Positions 1 to 7,443 of a stretch of DNA of 38,466 nucleotides are shown here, piece after piece. Origin of the DNA: Virgibacillus alimentarius (GTDB lineage: Bacteria; Bacillota; Bacilli; Bacillales; Amphibacillaceae); NCBI RefSeq assembly GCF_000709085.1, contig NZ_JFBD01000021.1:1-38466 (forward strand), read 5' to 3'. Under the pieces are notes generated by a model, which had not been told where the DNA came from, ran no database searches, and worked only from the letters and a program-made list of their open reading frames with translations. Every line of letters begins with the position of its first letter. Position 1 is the stretch's first letter. Made by a program: the position numbers and the translations under genes.

Positions 1-2
1 AA

Positions 3-39
3 AAAAAAGCCAAATCCACCTTTGGGATTTGGCTTTTTT
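3..39 (-). terminator. Intrinsic terminator of the infC-rpmI-rplT operon
   Basis: A 10-bp perfect stem (AGCCAAATCC at 8-17 with GGATTTGGCT at 25-34) with a 7-nt loop is flanked by an A-run and a T-run. It starts right behind the rplT stop codon. The T-run on the minus strand (plus 3-8) makes it a rho-independent terminator for rplT; the plus-strand T-run may also let it act in the other direction. Confidence 0.9.
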
Positions 40-40
40 A

Positions 41-397
41 TTATTGTAGTGCTGCTTTTGCTTTATCTGCTAACTGTGCAAATGCATCTTCATCATGAAT
101 TGCAAGTTCCGACAACATTTTGCGGTTTACTTCAATGCCAGCTAGTTTCAGTCCATGCATCATTTTGCTATAAGATAGATCATTAGCACGTGCAGCTGCA
201 TTAATACGTGTAATCCATAGTTTGCGAAAATCACGCTTTCTTTGTCGACGGTCACGATATGCATACTGACCTGATTTCATTACTTGTTGTTTAGCTGTTT
301 TAAATAAAGTGCGTTTAGATCCATAATAACCTTTTGCTAGTTTAAGCACGCGTTTACGACGTTGACGCGTTACAATTCCACCTTTTACACGTGGCAT
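41..397 (-). CDS. rplT: 50S ribosomal protein L20
   Basis: L20 binds 23S rRNA early in large-subunit assembly. The 118-residue product has the usual family length and a very basic N-terminal half beginning [16 protein letters not shown]. The tract [20 protein letters not shown], typical of L20, sits at about residues 47-66. The ATG start has a strong GGGAGGG ribosome site about 8 nt upstream. It is the last gene of the infC-rpmI-rplT operon, 67 bp after rpmI and directly before a strong terminator. In Bacillus, L20 represses its own operon by binding the leader upstream of infC, and a matching leader is present here. Identification is certain. Confidence 0.98.
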   Translation of the reverse strand: MPRVKGGIVTRQRRKRVLKLAKGYYGSKRTLFKTAKQQVMKSGQYAYRDRRQRKRDFRKLWITRINAAARANDLSYSKMMHGLKLAGIEVNRKMLSELAIHDEDAFAQLADKAKAALQ

Positions 398-464
398 AGT
401 AATTCCCTCCCGATATGAATCGAATTTATTATTTTCATTTTTTTAGCGTTAGCTGCTATCCTTC

Positions 465-659
465 TTATTTAGGAAGCATATTCTTAATCCGTCTGTAATC
501 TCCAGCAGAAACTAAAGTTGACTTACGCAATTTACGTTTTTGCTTCTGTGATTTATTTGCAAACAAATGACTTGTATATGCATGCGAACGTTTCAACTTA
601 CCAGTTCCTGTTCTTCTAAATCTTTTTTGAGAACCTTTATGAGTTTTCATTTTAGGCAT
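465..659 (-). CDS. rpmI: 50S ribosomal protein L35
   Basis: The 64-residue, very basic protein starts [20 protein letters not shown], the classic L35 opening. The reading frame stays open 10 codons further upstream, but the ATG at 659 is preceded by AGGAGG at good spacing and begins the conserved sequence, so this start is chosen. It is the middle gene of infC-rpmI-rplT and is expected to be controlled with them by L20 through the leader upstream of infC. Confidence 0.97.
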   Translation of the reverse strand: MPKMKTHKGSQKRFRRTGTGKLKRSHAYTSHLFANKSQKQKRKLRKSTLVSAGDYRRIKNMLPK

Positions 660-709
660 ATAAATTTCCTCCTCGTAATGTTTGAACACTCTATCATAAG
701 ATGAATGAT

Positions 710-1225
710 TTATTTTTCACTGTTAGGAGCTAGCATCATAAACATATTACGACCTTCCATTTTTGCTTTGGATTCAATAGTTGCAATGTCTTTGACTTCA
801 TCTGCTAAACGGTCTAATACTTCTTGACCTAACCCCTTATGTGTAATCGCACGACCGCGGAATCGAACGGAAGCTTTAACTTTATCACCTTTTCCAAGGA
901 ATTTTCTTGCATTTCTTAATTTGGTATTAAAATCATGATCGCCAATTCCAGGTGTAAAACGAACCTCTTTTACATTGATTACTTTTTGTTTTTTTCGAGC
1001 TTCCTTTTCTTTCTTTTGCTGTTCGTAACGATATTTTCCGTAGTTCATTACACGACAAACTGGTGGTTTTGCATTTGGAGCAACCAAAACTAAATCTAAA
1101 TTTCTCGTCTGAGCGATTTCTAATGCTTCAGAACGTGATTTCACCCCAAGCTGATCACCATTCGAATCAATAAGACGCACTTCTTTAGCACGAATTTTTT
1201 CATTGACATTCATTTCTTTGCTAAT
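710..1225 (-). CDS. infC: Translation initiation factor IF-3, with an AUU start codon
   Basis: IF-3 binds the 30S subunit, prevents premature 50S joining and checks the start codon. Read from ATT at 1223-1225 the protein has 171 residues and opens [20 protein letters not shown] after the initiator, closely like the Geobacillus IF-3 N-terminus, which is known to use AUU. The linker with its [11 protein letters not shown] tract and the C-terminal domain with [19 protein letters not shown] and [13 protein letters not shown] are all present. GGAGGTGG lies 6-8 nt upstream of the ATT. An ATG 16 codons upstream (1273) and an internal ATG 4 codons downstream are poorer: the first lies upstream of this ribosome site, the second trims conserved residues. 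AUU starts allow IF-3 to autoregulate. First gene of infC-rpmI-rplT. Confidence 0.93.
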   Translation of the reverse strand: MSKEMNVNEKIRAKEVRLIDSNGDQLGVKSRSEALEIAQTRNLDLVLVAPNAKPPVCRVMNYGKYRYEQQKKEKEARKKQKVINVKEVRFTPGIGDHDFNTKLRNARKFLGKGDKVKASVRFRGRAITHKGLGQEVLDRLADEVKDIATIESKAKMEGRNMFMMLAPNSEK

Positions 1226-1493
1226 ATCCAGCCACCTCCAAATTTTTTCTCCTACCATTACTTTAAGCTTCATGTTTCTTAAAGTTATCGATCTATTATT
1301 GACAAGCGACTATGATGTTAAGCATAGAAGGATACATCATGTTTCCAGACAAAAATGTGTCGGTACAATATGCACCCACACGTCTCCATTTATCTTTAAG
1401 AAGTTTGGAACCAGTTGACTGCATTTTACTGCGTCAATCAGGTGAGAAGCGGGTGCTTCTACTTGTCTCAGATCTTTTACTATTCAATTCAAC
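1226..1493 (-). promoter_or_regulatory. L20-type autoregulatory leader of the infC operon
   Basis: This 5' leader of about 270 nt fills the gap between the infC promoter and the gene. On the minus strand it carries the hairpin GAAGC-ACCC-GCTTC followed by TCACC, a signature of Bacillus infC leaders. Further on come a pairing-rich tract and an intrinsic terminator just before infC. In B. subtilis, ribosomal protein L20 binds such a leader and favours termination. The match is to the remembered consensus, not to a covariance-model search. No other gene is visible in this stretch. Confidence 0.82.
1351..1381 (-). terminator. Attenuator terminator inside the L20 leader
   Basis: On the minus strand GTGTGGGTGCA pairs with TGTACCGACAC (one G-G mismatch, one wobble) and is followed by ATTTTTG. 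It lies about 130 nt upstream of the infC start, inside the leader. Termination here would cut off expression of infC, rpmI and rplT, as expected for L20 control. Confidence 0.75.
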
Positions 1494-1499
1494 TTCATA

Positions 1500-1528
1500 A
1501 GGATATCATTTCTTATAAGAACTGTCAA
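1500..1528 (-). promoter_or_regulatory. Sigma-A promoter of infC operon
   Basis: On the minus strand a perfect -35 TTGACA (plus 1523-1528) is followed after 17 bp by a -10 TATCCT (plus 1500-1505). Transcription would start near 1493, at the edge of the L20 leader. A second TTGACA (plus 1557-1562) with TAAAAT 16 bp on could be an additional, weaker promoter. Confidence 0.8.
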
Positions 1529-1564
1529 ATTTTTATTTTATTAATGTGTAATCCCATGTCAATA

Positions 1565-1598
1565 AACGGAGAATAGATAAACTATCTATTTCTCCGTT
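1565..1598 (-). terminator. Terminator hairpin after sppI
   Basis: A long stem (about 15 bp with one bulge; AACGGAG with CTCCGTT at the base) lies just after the sppI stop codon. The minus-strand T-tract is short (TTTATTG), so termination may be moderate. It separates sppA-sppI from the infC operon promoter. Confidence 0.65.
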
Positions 1599-1603
1599 CC
1601 TTC

Positions 1604-2104
1604 CTAATTTTTGTGTATTACTCTAGTATTCCCAACAATATCATGTAATCCTTGCTTCTCTGGGGTAAAGGCTACCACAGCATATAACAAAAAGAGTAAG
1701 GCCATTGCCCTATAAATAAATCTTCCTATCACTTCGCGAAAAAGTAAATCACTCCACTTTAAGTCTTTATCATCTATTCGAATAACCCGAAGTCCAAATA
1801 CCATTTTACCAATCGTTTGTCCGTAAACTTTCGTCATTAATAAAAAATAGATATAAAAAACGAATACACTAACGATACCATTTAAAGTCCAAAACCCAAT
1901 ATCGATCCTGCCGTCCCCAACAAACTTTAATGGACTTAGTAATATTCCATTAATGCTAAAAATAACAATTAGGTCAGTTATATAAGCCCAGAAGCGCATC
2001 CAAAAACCTGCATAGCGCTTTTTTTCACTTTCAATTTTATCGTCAGTACCCCGATTATATTCAGACTCACTTTCAACATGATTATTTTTTTGGTAATCAC
2101 TCAC
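1604..2104 (-). CDS. sppI: RDD-family membrane protein, SppI (YteJ) type
   Basis: The 166-residue protein has a hydrophilic, charged N-terminus (residues 1-33) followed by an RDD domain: YAGFWMRFWAYITDLIVIF, a middle membrane segment (about residues 73-92), the VYGQTIGKMVFGLRVI motif and a last hydrophobic helix near 130-148. In B. subtilis the YteJ/SppI protein sits next to SppA, forms a membrane complex with it and inhibits its protease activity. The gene here follows sppA by 12 bp, which supports the same pairing. The start is GTG at 2104 with GAGGGGGTG about 6 nt upstream. Function is inferred from family and neighbour; other RDD proteins have different roles. Confidence 0.8.
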   Translation of the reverse strand: MSDYQKNNHVESESEYNRGTDDKIESEKKRYAGFWMRFWAYITDLIVIFSINGILLSPLKFVGDGRIDIGFWTLNGIVSVFVFYIYFLLMTKVYGQTIGKMVFGLRVIRIDDKDLKWSDLLFREVIGRFIYRAMALLFLLYAVVAFTPEKQGLHDIVGNTRVIHKN

Positions 2105-2116
2105 AATGGCACCCCC

Positions 2117-3118
2117 TCACTTGGAATATAAATACATAGCACGTGGTCCATCGGAATTTCTAATTTGATCCATTATTCCGCTTAATCGACCATCTGATTT
2201 AAACATACTTTGCGCGGAAGCCCCAATTAGTTGCTTGAAATTATAGCTTGTTTCATATTCAATAACGCTTGCACCTTTTAAATCATGATCCTCTTCCATT
2301 AAAGCTACTGTATCTTCTAACGTTCCTAATTCATCAACTAAATTATTTTCTTTCGCTTGTTTACCTGTATATACTCGACCGTCACCAAGCTTTCTAACTT
2401 TACTTTCTGGCATGCCACGTCCATCTACTATAACTTGGACAAACTCATCATAGAGTTCGTCAATCATGGTTTGTAATATTTCTTTTTCCTCATCTTTCAT
2501 CTTCCTTGAAGAGGACATTATATCTTTATATTCACCACTTTTAATTGTGTTAAAATCAATGCCATATTCATCGGCTAATTCAGCAAAATTAATACTTTCC
2601 ATAATGACGCCTATAGAGCCGGTTAATGTTGCGGGATTAGCCACGATTTTATCAGCCGGGGCAGCAACATAATAACCTCCTGACGCAGCTGTATTCCCCA
2701 TGGATACATACACAGGCTTTTCTGTCTCTTCCTGAATTTTAGTGACTTTTTCATGTATTTCTGCACTCTCAACGACTCCACCACCCGGGGAATTGATACG
2801 CAAAATAATTCCATCTACACTTCTATCCTTACCGGCTTCATCAACCATTTTTAAAAAACGTTTATGATCGTAACCAGGGGAATTGAACATAGAATGAGAC
2901 CCAGTATCTTGAATAACGCCTTCTAAATTCAAGACAGCAATTTTATTTCTAGTTCCTTGTTTTCCTTTATCAATAACTGTTTCTTTAAAAGCTACCTCAT
3001 CTTCACTAAATAAATCTTGAAAATCTGTAGTGGCCGCTGTGGTCGATAGTTGAACAACTATGGAGATGACAAATAGTCCAGCTGCTATACCAAGCGCTAA
3101 CCAACGCTTTCCATCCAT
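2117..3118 (-). CDS. sppA: Membrane-bound signal peptide peptidase SppA
   Basis: SppA is a membrane-anchored serine protease (family S49) that degrades signal peptides left after secretion and helps resist some lantibiotics in B. subtilis. The 333-residue protein has one N-terminal membrane anchor (about residues 6-24) and an outward-facing protease domain. The nucleophile is expected to be Ser146 in NTAASGGYY and the general base Lys198 in KSGEYKDIM, the Ser-Lys dyad of the short Gram-positive SppA. The oxyanion-region motif INSPGGGV is at 108-115. ATG start with AAAGGTGG upstream. It heads a two-gene unit with sppI. In B. subtilis this pair is not, as I recall, beside thrS, so the location is a rearrangement. 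Confidence 0.92.
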   Translation of the reverse strand: MDGKRWLALGIAAGLFVISIVVQLSTTAATTDFQDLFSEDEVAFKETVIDKGKQGTRNKIAVLNLEGVIQDTGSHSMFNSPGYDHKRFLKMVDEAGKDRSVDGIILRINSPGGGVVESAEIHEKVTKIQEETEKPVYVSMGNTAASGGYYVAAPADKIVANPATLTGSIGVIMESINFAELADEYGIDFNTIKSGEYKDIMSSSRKMKDEEKEILQTMIDELYDEFVQVIVDGRGMPESKVRKLGDGRVYTGKQAKENNLVDELGTLEDTVALMEEDHDLKGASVIEYETSYNFKQLIGASAQSMFKSDGRLSGIMDQIRNSDGPRAMYLYSK

Positions 3119-3149
3119 TTACCGTTCCACCTTTCTTCATATGTCAATA

Positions 3150-3183
3150 GACTCATCCAAAATCCTTAAGCATGGAGTGAGTC
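3150..3183 (-). terminator. Hairpin between thrS and sppA
   Basis: GACTCATCC (3150-3158) pairs with GGAGTGAGTC (3174-3183) apart from one bulged base, just after the thrS stop. The following minus-strand sequence is TATTGACA, without a real T-run, so termination is uncertain. Confidence 0.4.
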
Positions 3184-3192
3184 TTGAAGTTT

Positions 3193-5136
3193 TTATTTTC
3201 GCAATGTTTTACCTTCAATTTCTTGTTTCATCAATTCTTCAAAATCATTGTAAGGCACTGTTTCAGATTTCTTTTCACCATATCTTCTTACATTGACAGC
3301 ATTATCCTCAATCTCATTGTCTCCGACAACTAATGCGAATGGGATCTTTTGTGTTTGAGCTTCTCTAATTTTATAGCCAATTTTTTCATCCCGCTCATCA
3401 ACCGCAACCCTTACACCTTGTAATCGGAGTGTATCCGCAACACCCTTTGCATAATCTAAATGGGCTTCTGATGAAACCGGGATAATTTTAGCTTGTACCG
3501 GTGCCAGCCATGTAGGAAAAGCTCCTTTATATTCTTCTAGTAAAAAGGCTACAAATCGTTCCATCGTTGAAACAACCCCGCGGTGAATAACAATAGGGCG
3601 ATGTTCTTTTCCATCTTCACCTATATAAGTGAGATCAAATTTTTCTGCTGCTTGATAATCTAGTTGAACGGTTGATAATGTTTCATCTTTGCCTAAAGCT
3701 GTCTTTACTTGTACATCTAATTTTGGACCATAAAAAGCTGCTTCGCCAAATGCTTCAACATAGTCGACCTGCATATCTTCCATTGTTTCCTTCAACATGG
3801 CTTGCGCTTTATCCCACATTTCATCATTATCAATATATTTTTCCTTATCTTCTGGATCACGATACGATAAGCGGAAATAATAATCGTTGATACCAAAGTC
3901 TTGATATACCCTCTGTATTAGTTTTACAACACGGATAAATTCGTCTTTTAATTGATCCGGACGCGCAAAAATATGTGCATCATTTAATGTCATCCCGCGC
4001 ACTCGCTGTAATCCCGCTAAGGCTCCTGACATTTCATAACGGTGCATTGTACCAAGTTCTGCTATTCGAACTGGCAAACTACGATAACTATATAATTGAT
4101 TTTTATAAACCATCATATGATGCGGGCAGTTCATGGGACGTAATATCAATTCTTCATTATCCATTTCCATGATAGGAAACATATCATCATGATAATGATC
4201 TAAATGTCCACTCGTTTTATATAAATCAACACTTCCCAGTACAGGTGTATAAACATGGTCATAACCTAATTTTTCTTCTATATCCACAATATATCGTTCA
4301 ATAATTCGCCGTATAGTAGCTCCTTTTGGCAGCCACATCGGCAAGCCTTGTCCAACCTTTTGGGATATAGTAAAAATCCCCAATTCTTTTCCGAGTTTTC
4401 GGTGGTCACGTTCTTTTCGTTCTTCTAAAAGTTTTAAATAGTCATTCACTTGGCTTTTCTTTTCGAAAGCTGTTCCATATATACGTTGTAATTGCTGGTT
4501 GTTACTATCTCCTCGCCAGTAAGCCCCAGAGATACTTAATAATTTAAAGGCTTTAATTTTACTTGTCGAAGGAACATGAACGCCTCGGCATAAATCAAAA
4601 AATTCACCTTGTTTATAAATGGACACTTGTTCATTTTCAGGAATTGCATCAATTAATTCCAGTTTTAAATTGTCATCAATTTCTTTAAACATTTCTCTTG
4701 CTTCCTGACGGGATACTTCGATTCTTTCAATTGCTAAATTTTCGTCAATAATGCGCTGCATTTCTTTTTCAATTTTAGGCAAATCTTCAGGTGTTAAAGA
4801 ATAATCCATTTCCATGTCATAATAGAACCCTTCTTCGATTACCGGACCTACCCCAAATTTAACATCTTTGTATATGCGCTTAATTGCCTGGGCCATCAAG
4901 TGGGCAGCAGAATGACGCATAATTTCGATACCTTCATCATTCTTATATGTAATGATTTCTATTTTTCCATCCTGTGATAGTTGTGTTTTTAAATCAATAA
5001 GTTCTCCATCTAACTTTATTGCCAAAGCTTGTTTTTTTAAGCCTGAAGAAATCGATTCTGCAATTTCTTCACCGGTTGTTCCCATTGGAAACTCTTTATT
5101 TGCTCCATCTGGGAAAGTGATTGTTATGTTTGACAT
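3193..5136 (-). CDS. thrS: Threonine-tRNA ligase
   Basis: ThrRS charges tRNA-Thr and edits mischarged Ser-tRNA-Thr. The 647-residue product has the full domain set: N-terminal TGS domain (about 1-64, [20 protein letters not shown]), editing domain with the [11 protein letters not shown] motif, the class II catalytic core with the zinc-site region [13 protein letters not shown], motif 3 region [12 protein letters not shown], and the anticodon-binding domain (about 540-647). The frame continues 30 codons upstream into the T-box terminator, but the ATG at 5136 matches the family N-terminus and has AAAGG upstream. Expression is expected to be controlled by the T-box in its leader. Confidence 0.97.
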   Translation of the reverse strand: MSNITITFPDGANKEFPMGTTGEEIAESISSGLKKQALAIKLDGELIDLKTQLSQDGKIEIITYKNDEGIEIMRHSAAHLMAQAIKRIYKDVKFGVGPVIEEGFYYDMEMDYSLTPEDLPKIEKEMQRIIDENLAIERIEVSRQEAREMFKEIDDNLKLELIDAIPENEQVSIYKQGEFFDLCRGVHVPSTSKIKAFKLLSISGAYWRGDSNNQQLQRIYGTAFEKKSQVNDYLKLLEERKERDHRKLGKELGIFTISQKVGQGLPMWLPKGATIRRIIERYIVDIEEKLGYDHVYTPVLGSVDLYKTSGHLDHYHDDMFPIMEMDNEELILRPMNCPHHMMVYKNQLYSYRSLPVRIAELGTMHRYEMSGALAGLQRVRGMTLNDAHIFARPDQLKDEFIRVVKLIQRVYQDFGINDYYFRLSYRDPEDKEKYIDNDEMWDKAQAMLKETMEDMQVDYVEAFGEAAFYGPKLDVQVKTALGKDETLSTVQLDYQAAEKFDLTYIGEDGKEHRPIVIHRGVVSTMERFVAFLLEEYKGAFPTWLAPVQAKIIPVSSEAHLDYAKGVADTLRLQGVRVAVDERDEKIGYKIREAQTQKIPFALVVGDNEIEDNAVNVRRYGEKKSETVPYNDFEELMKQEIEGKTLRK

Positions 5137-5175
5137 TTTTACCTTTACACTCCTTTTTGCAATCTTTCTATAATT

Positions 5176-5454
5176 TAAAAAAGCTCGTCCCTCTGCATTA
5201 AATGCAAAGGGACGAGCGTTGATCACGTGGTTCCACCCTATTTTCCATGTTCTTATCTAACTAAGAAATGGCTTCATTATCTTTAACGCAGAATATTCGC
5301 TGCTATCTACTGCAAATTTCGATAACAGAGTTCAAAGGTGGTAATTATTTGTATGTATATAGGAAGTTTTCAGCAGGTAGCTCCCCTCTCTTATATATAC
5401 TTAAAAACAAATAATCTTATCCTTATCAATACTTATGACTATCATGAAATTATA
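5176..5454 (-). promoter_or_regulatory. T-box riboswitch of thrS (threonine specifier)
   Basis: Minus strand: a stem I region carries tandem ACC triplets (plus 5337-5342) followed by TTTGAACTC, consistent with a Thr specifier read by tRNA-Thr(GGU). Downstream lies the T-box sequence AGGGTGGAACCACG (plus 5226-5239), which forms the antiterminator with uncharged tRNA. It is followed by a strong terminator: GCTCGTCCCT pairs with AGGGACGAGC (plus 5183-5217), then TTTTTT. Uncharged tRNA-Thr should stabilise the antiterminator and switch thrS on. This fills the 359-bp gap between thrS and ytxC. Confidence 0.93.
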
Positions 5455-5460
5455 ATTTAT

Positions 5461-5489
5461 ATTATAGCCTTAGCTGATTTTAAATGCAA
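5461..5489 (-). promoter_or_regulatory. Sigma-A promoter of thrS
   Basis: Minus strand -35 TTGCAT (plus 5484-5489), 17-bp spacer, perfect -10 TATAAT (plus 5461-5466). It sits immediately after the ytxC stop and gives a transcript starting near 5454 that covers the whole T-box. Confidence 0.85.
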
Positions 5490-5495
5490 GCACCT

Positions 5496-6347
5496 CTAAT
5501 AATTTTTTACATGGTGCGGAAAAGGAAAATTGCGAATTGGTTCAAATTCCACTTTTTCTTGAAAAACATTCATAACGGTCGATGTTTTTGGTTCAGAAGG
5601 ATAATCACCATAAATTTTTATTTTTGCTGGAGCCATAGCTATTAATGGAGATAAATTTAATTCGTCTATATCTAAACCGACAATATATAGTGGTTCTTTT
5701 CTGGTAATTTCCCGTAGTTCCAGCGTCGAAAATTTTTTGCCATTAGATTTAAAAAAAGAAAATGAACTGCCTTGGAGAATATAAATCTCCCTATACCCTG
5801 GTTCTTTTTTTACTATATATTCACGTAACATATTGATAAATGCTTGATGGTCCTCCTCCCTTTTAAATTCCTCAATGGCCAAGCCAACATAATGGATTAA
5901 TTCTTTTTTAAAAAATTTCAAACGAAAATTAACGATAGAATCATAATGAACCGTTTCCGTGTTTTTGATATTCTCCATAAATACTGCATGAAGTGTTTGA
6001 CTAGGATCCTGATTATTTTTGACCCTTAAGCAATCATCATCTTCTCCTGTAAAAATCCAATGGCTTAAATCTAAAATACGTTCTATCTCATCCGTGTTTT
6101 TAAAATAATACTTTTCCATGATAATATTTCTCATCATGTCAGACAATCGATGTGTAATCAGCACATCTACCATTGATTTTGCAATTGCAACAATAGATTG
6201 GTTATTAACTATTTTATCATTGAATTGTAATCGATTCCCCCAATCTTTATGTACTGTCCAGTACAGCTCGGTATTCTTGTTATAACGAAATAAATGCTCA
6301 CAAAATGTTATAATTTCTTTATTCGATTCAAAATATACTTCCAACAA
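5496..6347 (-). CDS. ytxC: YtxC-family sporulation-associated protein
   Basis: The product (283 residues from the chosen start) is a soluble, charged protein without signal peptide or clear membrane segment. I recognise it as YtxC mainly from its place between thrS and dnaI, the same as in B. subtilis, and from its length; YtxC is annotated as a putative sporulation protein of unknown biochemical role. The frame opens at TTG 6374, but GAGGGTGAT lies 6 nt upstream of the TTG at 6347, giving MLEVYFESNKE, which fits better. A TATAAT (plus 6383-6388) upstream could be part of its own promoter, but no good -35 is seen. The dnaI terminator separates it from dnaI. Confidence 0.75.
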   Translation of the reverse strand: MLEVYFESNKEIITFCEHLFRYNKNTELYWTVHKDWGNRLQFNDKIVNNQSIVAIAKSMVDVLITHRLSDMMRNIIMEKYYFKNTDEIERILDLSHWIFTGEDDDCLRVKNNQDPSQTLHAVFMENIKNTETVHYDSIVNFRLKFFKKELIHYVGLAIEEFKREEDHQAFINMLREYIVKKEPGYREIYILQGSSFSFFKSNGKKFSTLELREITRKEPLYIVGLDIDELNLSPLIAMAPAKIKIYGDYPSEPKTSTVMNVFQEKVEFEPIRNFPFPHHVKNY

Positions 6348-6455
6348 ATCAACATCACCCTCATCCACAACCAAACTGTTACATTATATGGACGAGGCTC
6401 TTAAAAAATGACTGAAAATTAATCATCTTTCTAAGAAAGTATTGACTAGATGCCA

Positions 6456-6498
6456 TAAAAAAGCTGATATAAAAGGATTATTCCCTCTTATACCAGCT
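6456..6498 (-). terminator. Terminator of the dnaB-dnaI operon
   Basis: A stem of about 15 bp with small mismatches (AGCTGGTATAA with TTATATCAGCT) and a 7-nt loop is followed on the minus strand by TTTTTTAT. It lies 10 bp after the dnaI stop. Confidence 0.85.
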
Positions 6499-6508
6499 AT
6501 AAAAATTC

Positions 6509-7438
6509 TTATTTATCACGTCTGTTTTCCCCGTCTAAACTTACTTCTTTACTTACTTGTTTAATTCTTTCAATTACTCTCCCAGCTTTCACTTCTTCTA
6601 CGCCACCCCGATTTGTATTTGCCAAATGCTGTTCCAACTGTTTTAAATTGTAGTTTGAAGTAAAGAAAACTGGTAATTGCTCCATCATTCGATATTGTAA
6701 AATAGAGCCAAGAATTTCATCACGGATCCAAGCTGATTGGGTTTCCGCACCAATATCATCAAACATAAGGACATCCGTATTTTTAAAATAGTCTATTTTT
6801 TCGTTTATTGAATTATCTTGAATTGATGTTTTAATCTCTCTAACAAACTCAGGCATATAAATTAACATAGATGAAATATTTAGTTCCTTTAGTTTATTAG
6901 CAACCGCTCCAAGGAAATAAGTTTTCCCTACTCCAAATGGACCTGTCAAATACAGTCCTTTTGCTGGTAATTCTGTTTTTGCAAGTTCGAGGAATTGGCT
7001 TGTTTCCCGAATAGCTTGACTTCTATCAAGTGTTACATCAATTTTGTCGTATGTTGCCTGCAGAATTTCCTTAGGCATATACAAGCTTTGTATCAGGTTC
7101 TGCTGCTTCTTTTGTTTTTCAAATAGAACGTTTTGATGACACTTTTCATAAATAAGCCGAAGCTCCCCATTCTCCACATGTAAAATGGGAGAGTATCCCG
7201 GGAGGATATTGATACATCCCTTTAAGGATGAACAATGATTACATTGCTTGGATTGGGATTTATATTCATATAATTTCATTAAATTTTTTTCGATTTCTTT
7301 TTGATTTACCTTGTTTAATGTAAGAAATTCCGTAACCTCAGGATCCTTTAAAACTTCCCTTTTGATATTAGTATAATGTTCTTGAAAGGATTTATTTTTC
7401 TTCATCCACTTTTTTAATGAAGCTTGTATCGGTTCCAT
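6509..7438 (-). CDS. dnaI: Primosomal helicase loader DnaI
   Basis: DnaI is the AAA+ loader that puts the replicative helicase DnaC on DNA during initiation and restart in Bacillus. The 309-residue protein has an N-terminal helicase-binding domain (1-120) with a zinc-type cluster Cys66, Cys69, Cys75, Cys100, and a C-terminal ATPase with Walker A GPFGVGKT (166-173) and Walker B VLMFDD (223-228). The frame begins three codons earlier at an ATG overlapping the dnaB stop, but the ATG at 7438 matches the family start MEPI and has AAGGATGA at better spacing. It is coupled to dnaB. One zinc-ligand position known in B. subtilis seems changed here. Confidence 0.93.
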   Translation of the reverse strand: MEPIQASLKKWMKKNKSFQEHYTNIKREVLKDPEVTEFLTLNKVNQKEIEKNLMKLYEYKSQSKQCNHCSSLKGCINILPGYSPILHVENGELRLIYEKCHQNVLFEKQKKQQNLIQSLYMPKEILQATYDKIDVTLDRSQAIRETSQFLELAKTELPAKGLYLTGPFGVGKTYFLGAVANKLKELNISSMLIYMPEFVREIKTSIQDNSINEKIDYFKNTDVLMFDDIGAETQSAWIRDEILGSILQYRMMEQLPVFFTSNYNLKQLEQHLANTNRGGVEEVKAGRVIERIKQVSKEVSLDGENRRDK

Positions 7439-7443
7439 ATCAA

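Noticed and set aside
1203-1500. Two plus-strand open frames across the infC leader
   Set aside because: They overlap the L20 leader and promoter on the opposite strand, have no good ribosome site and no recognisable protein sequence.
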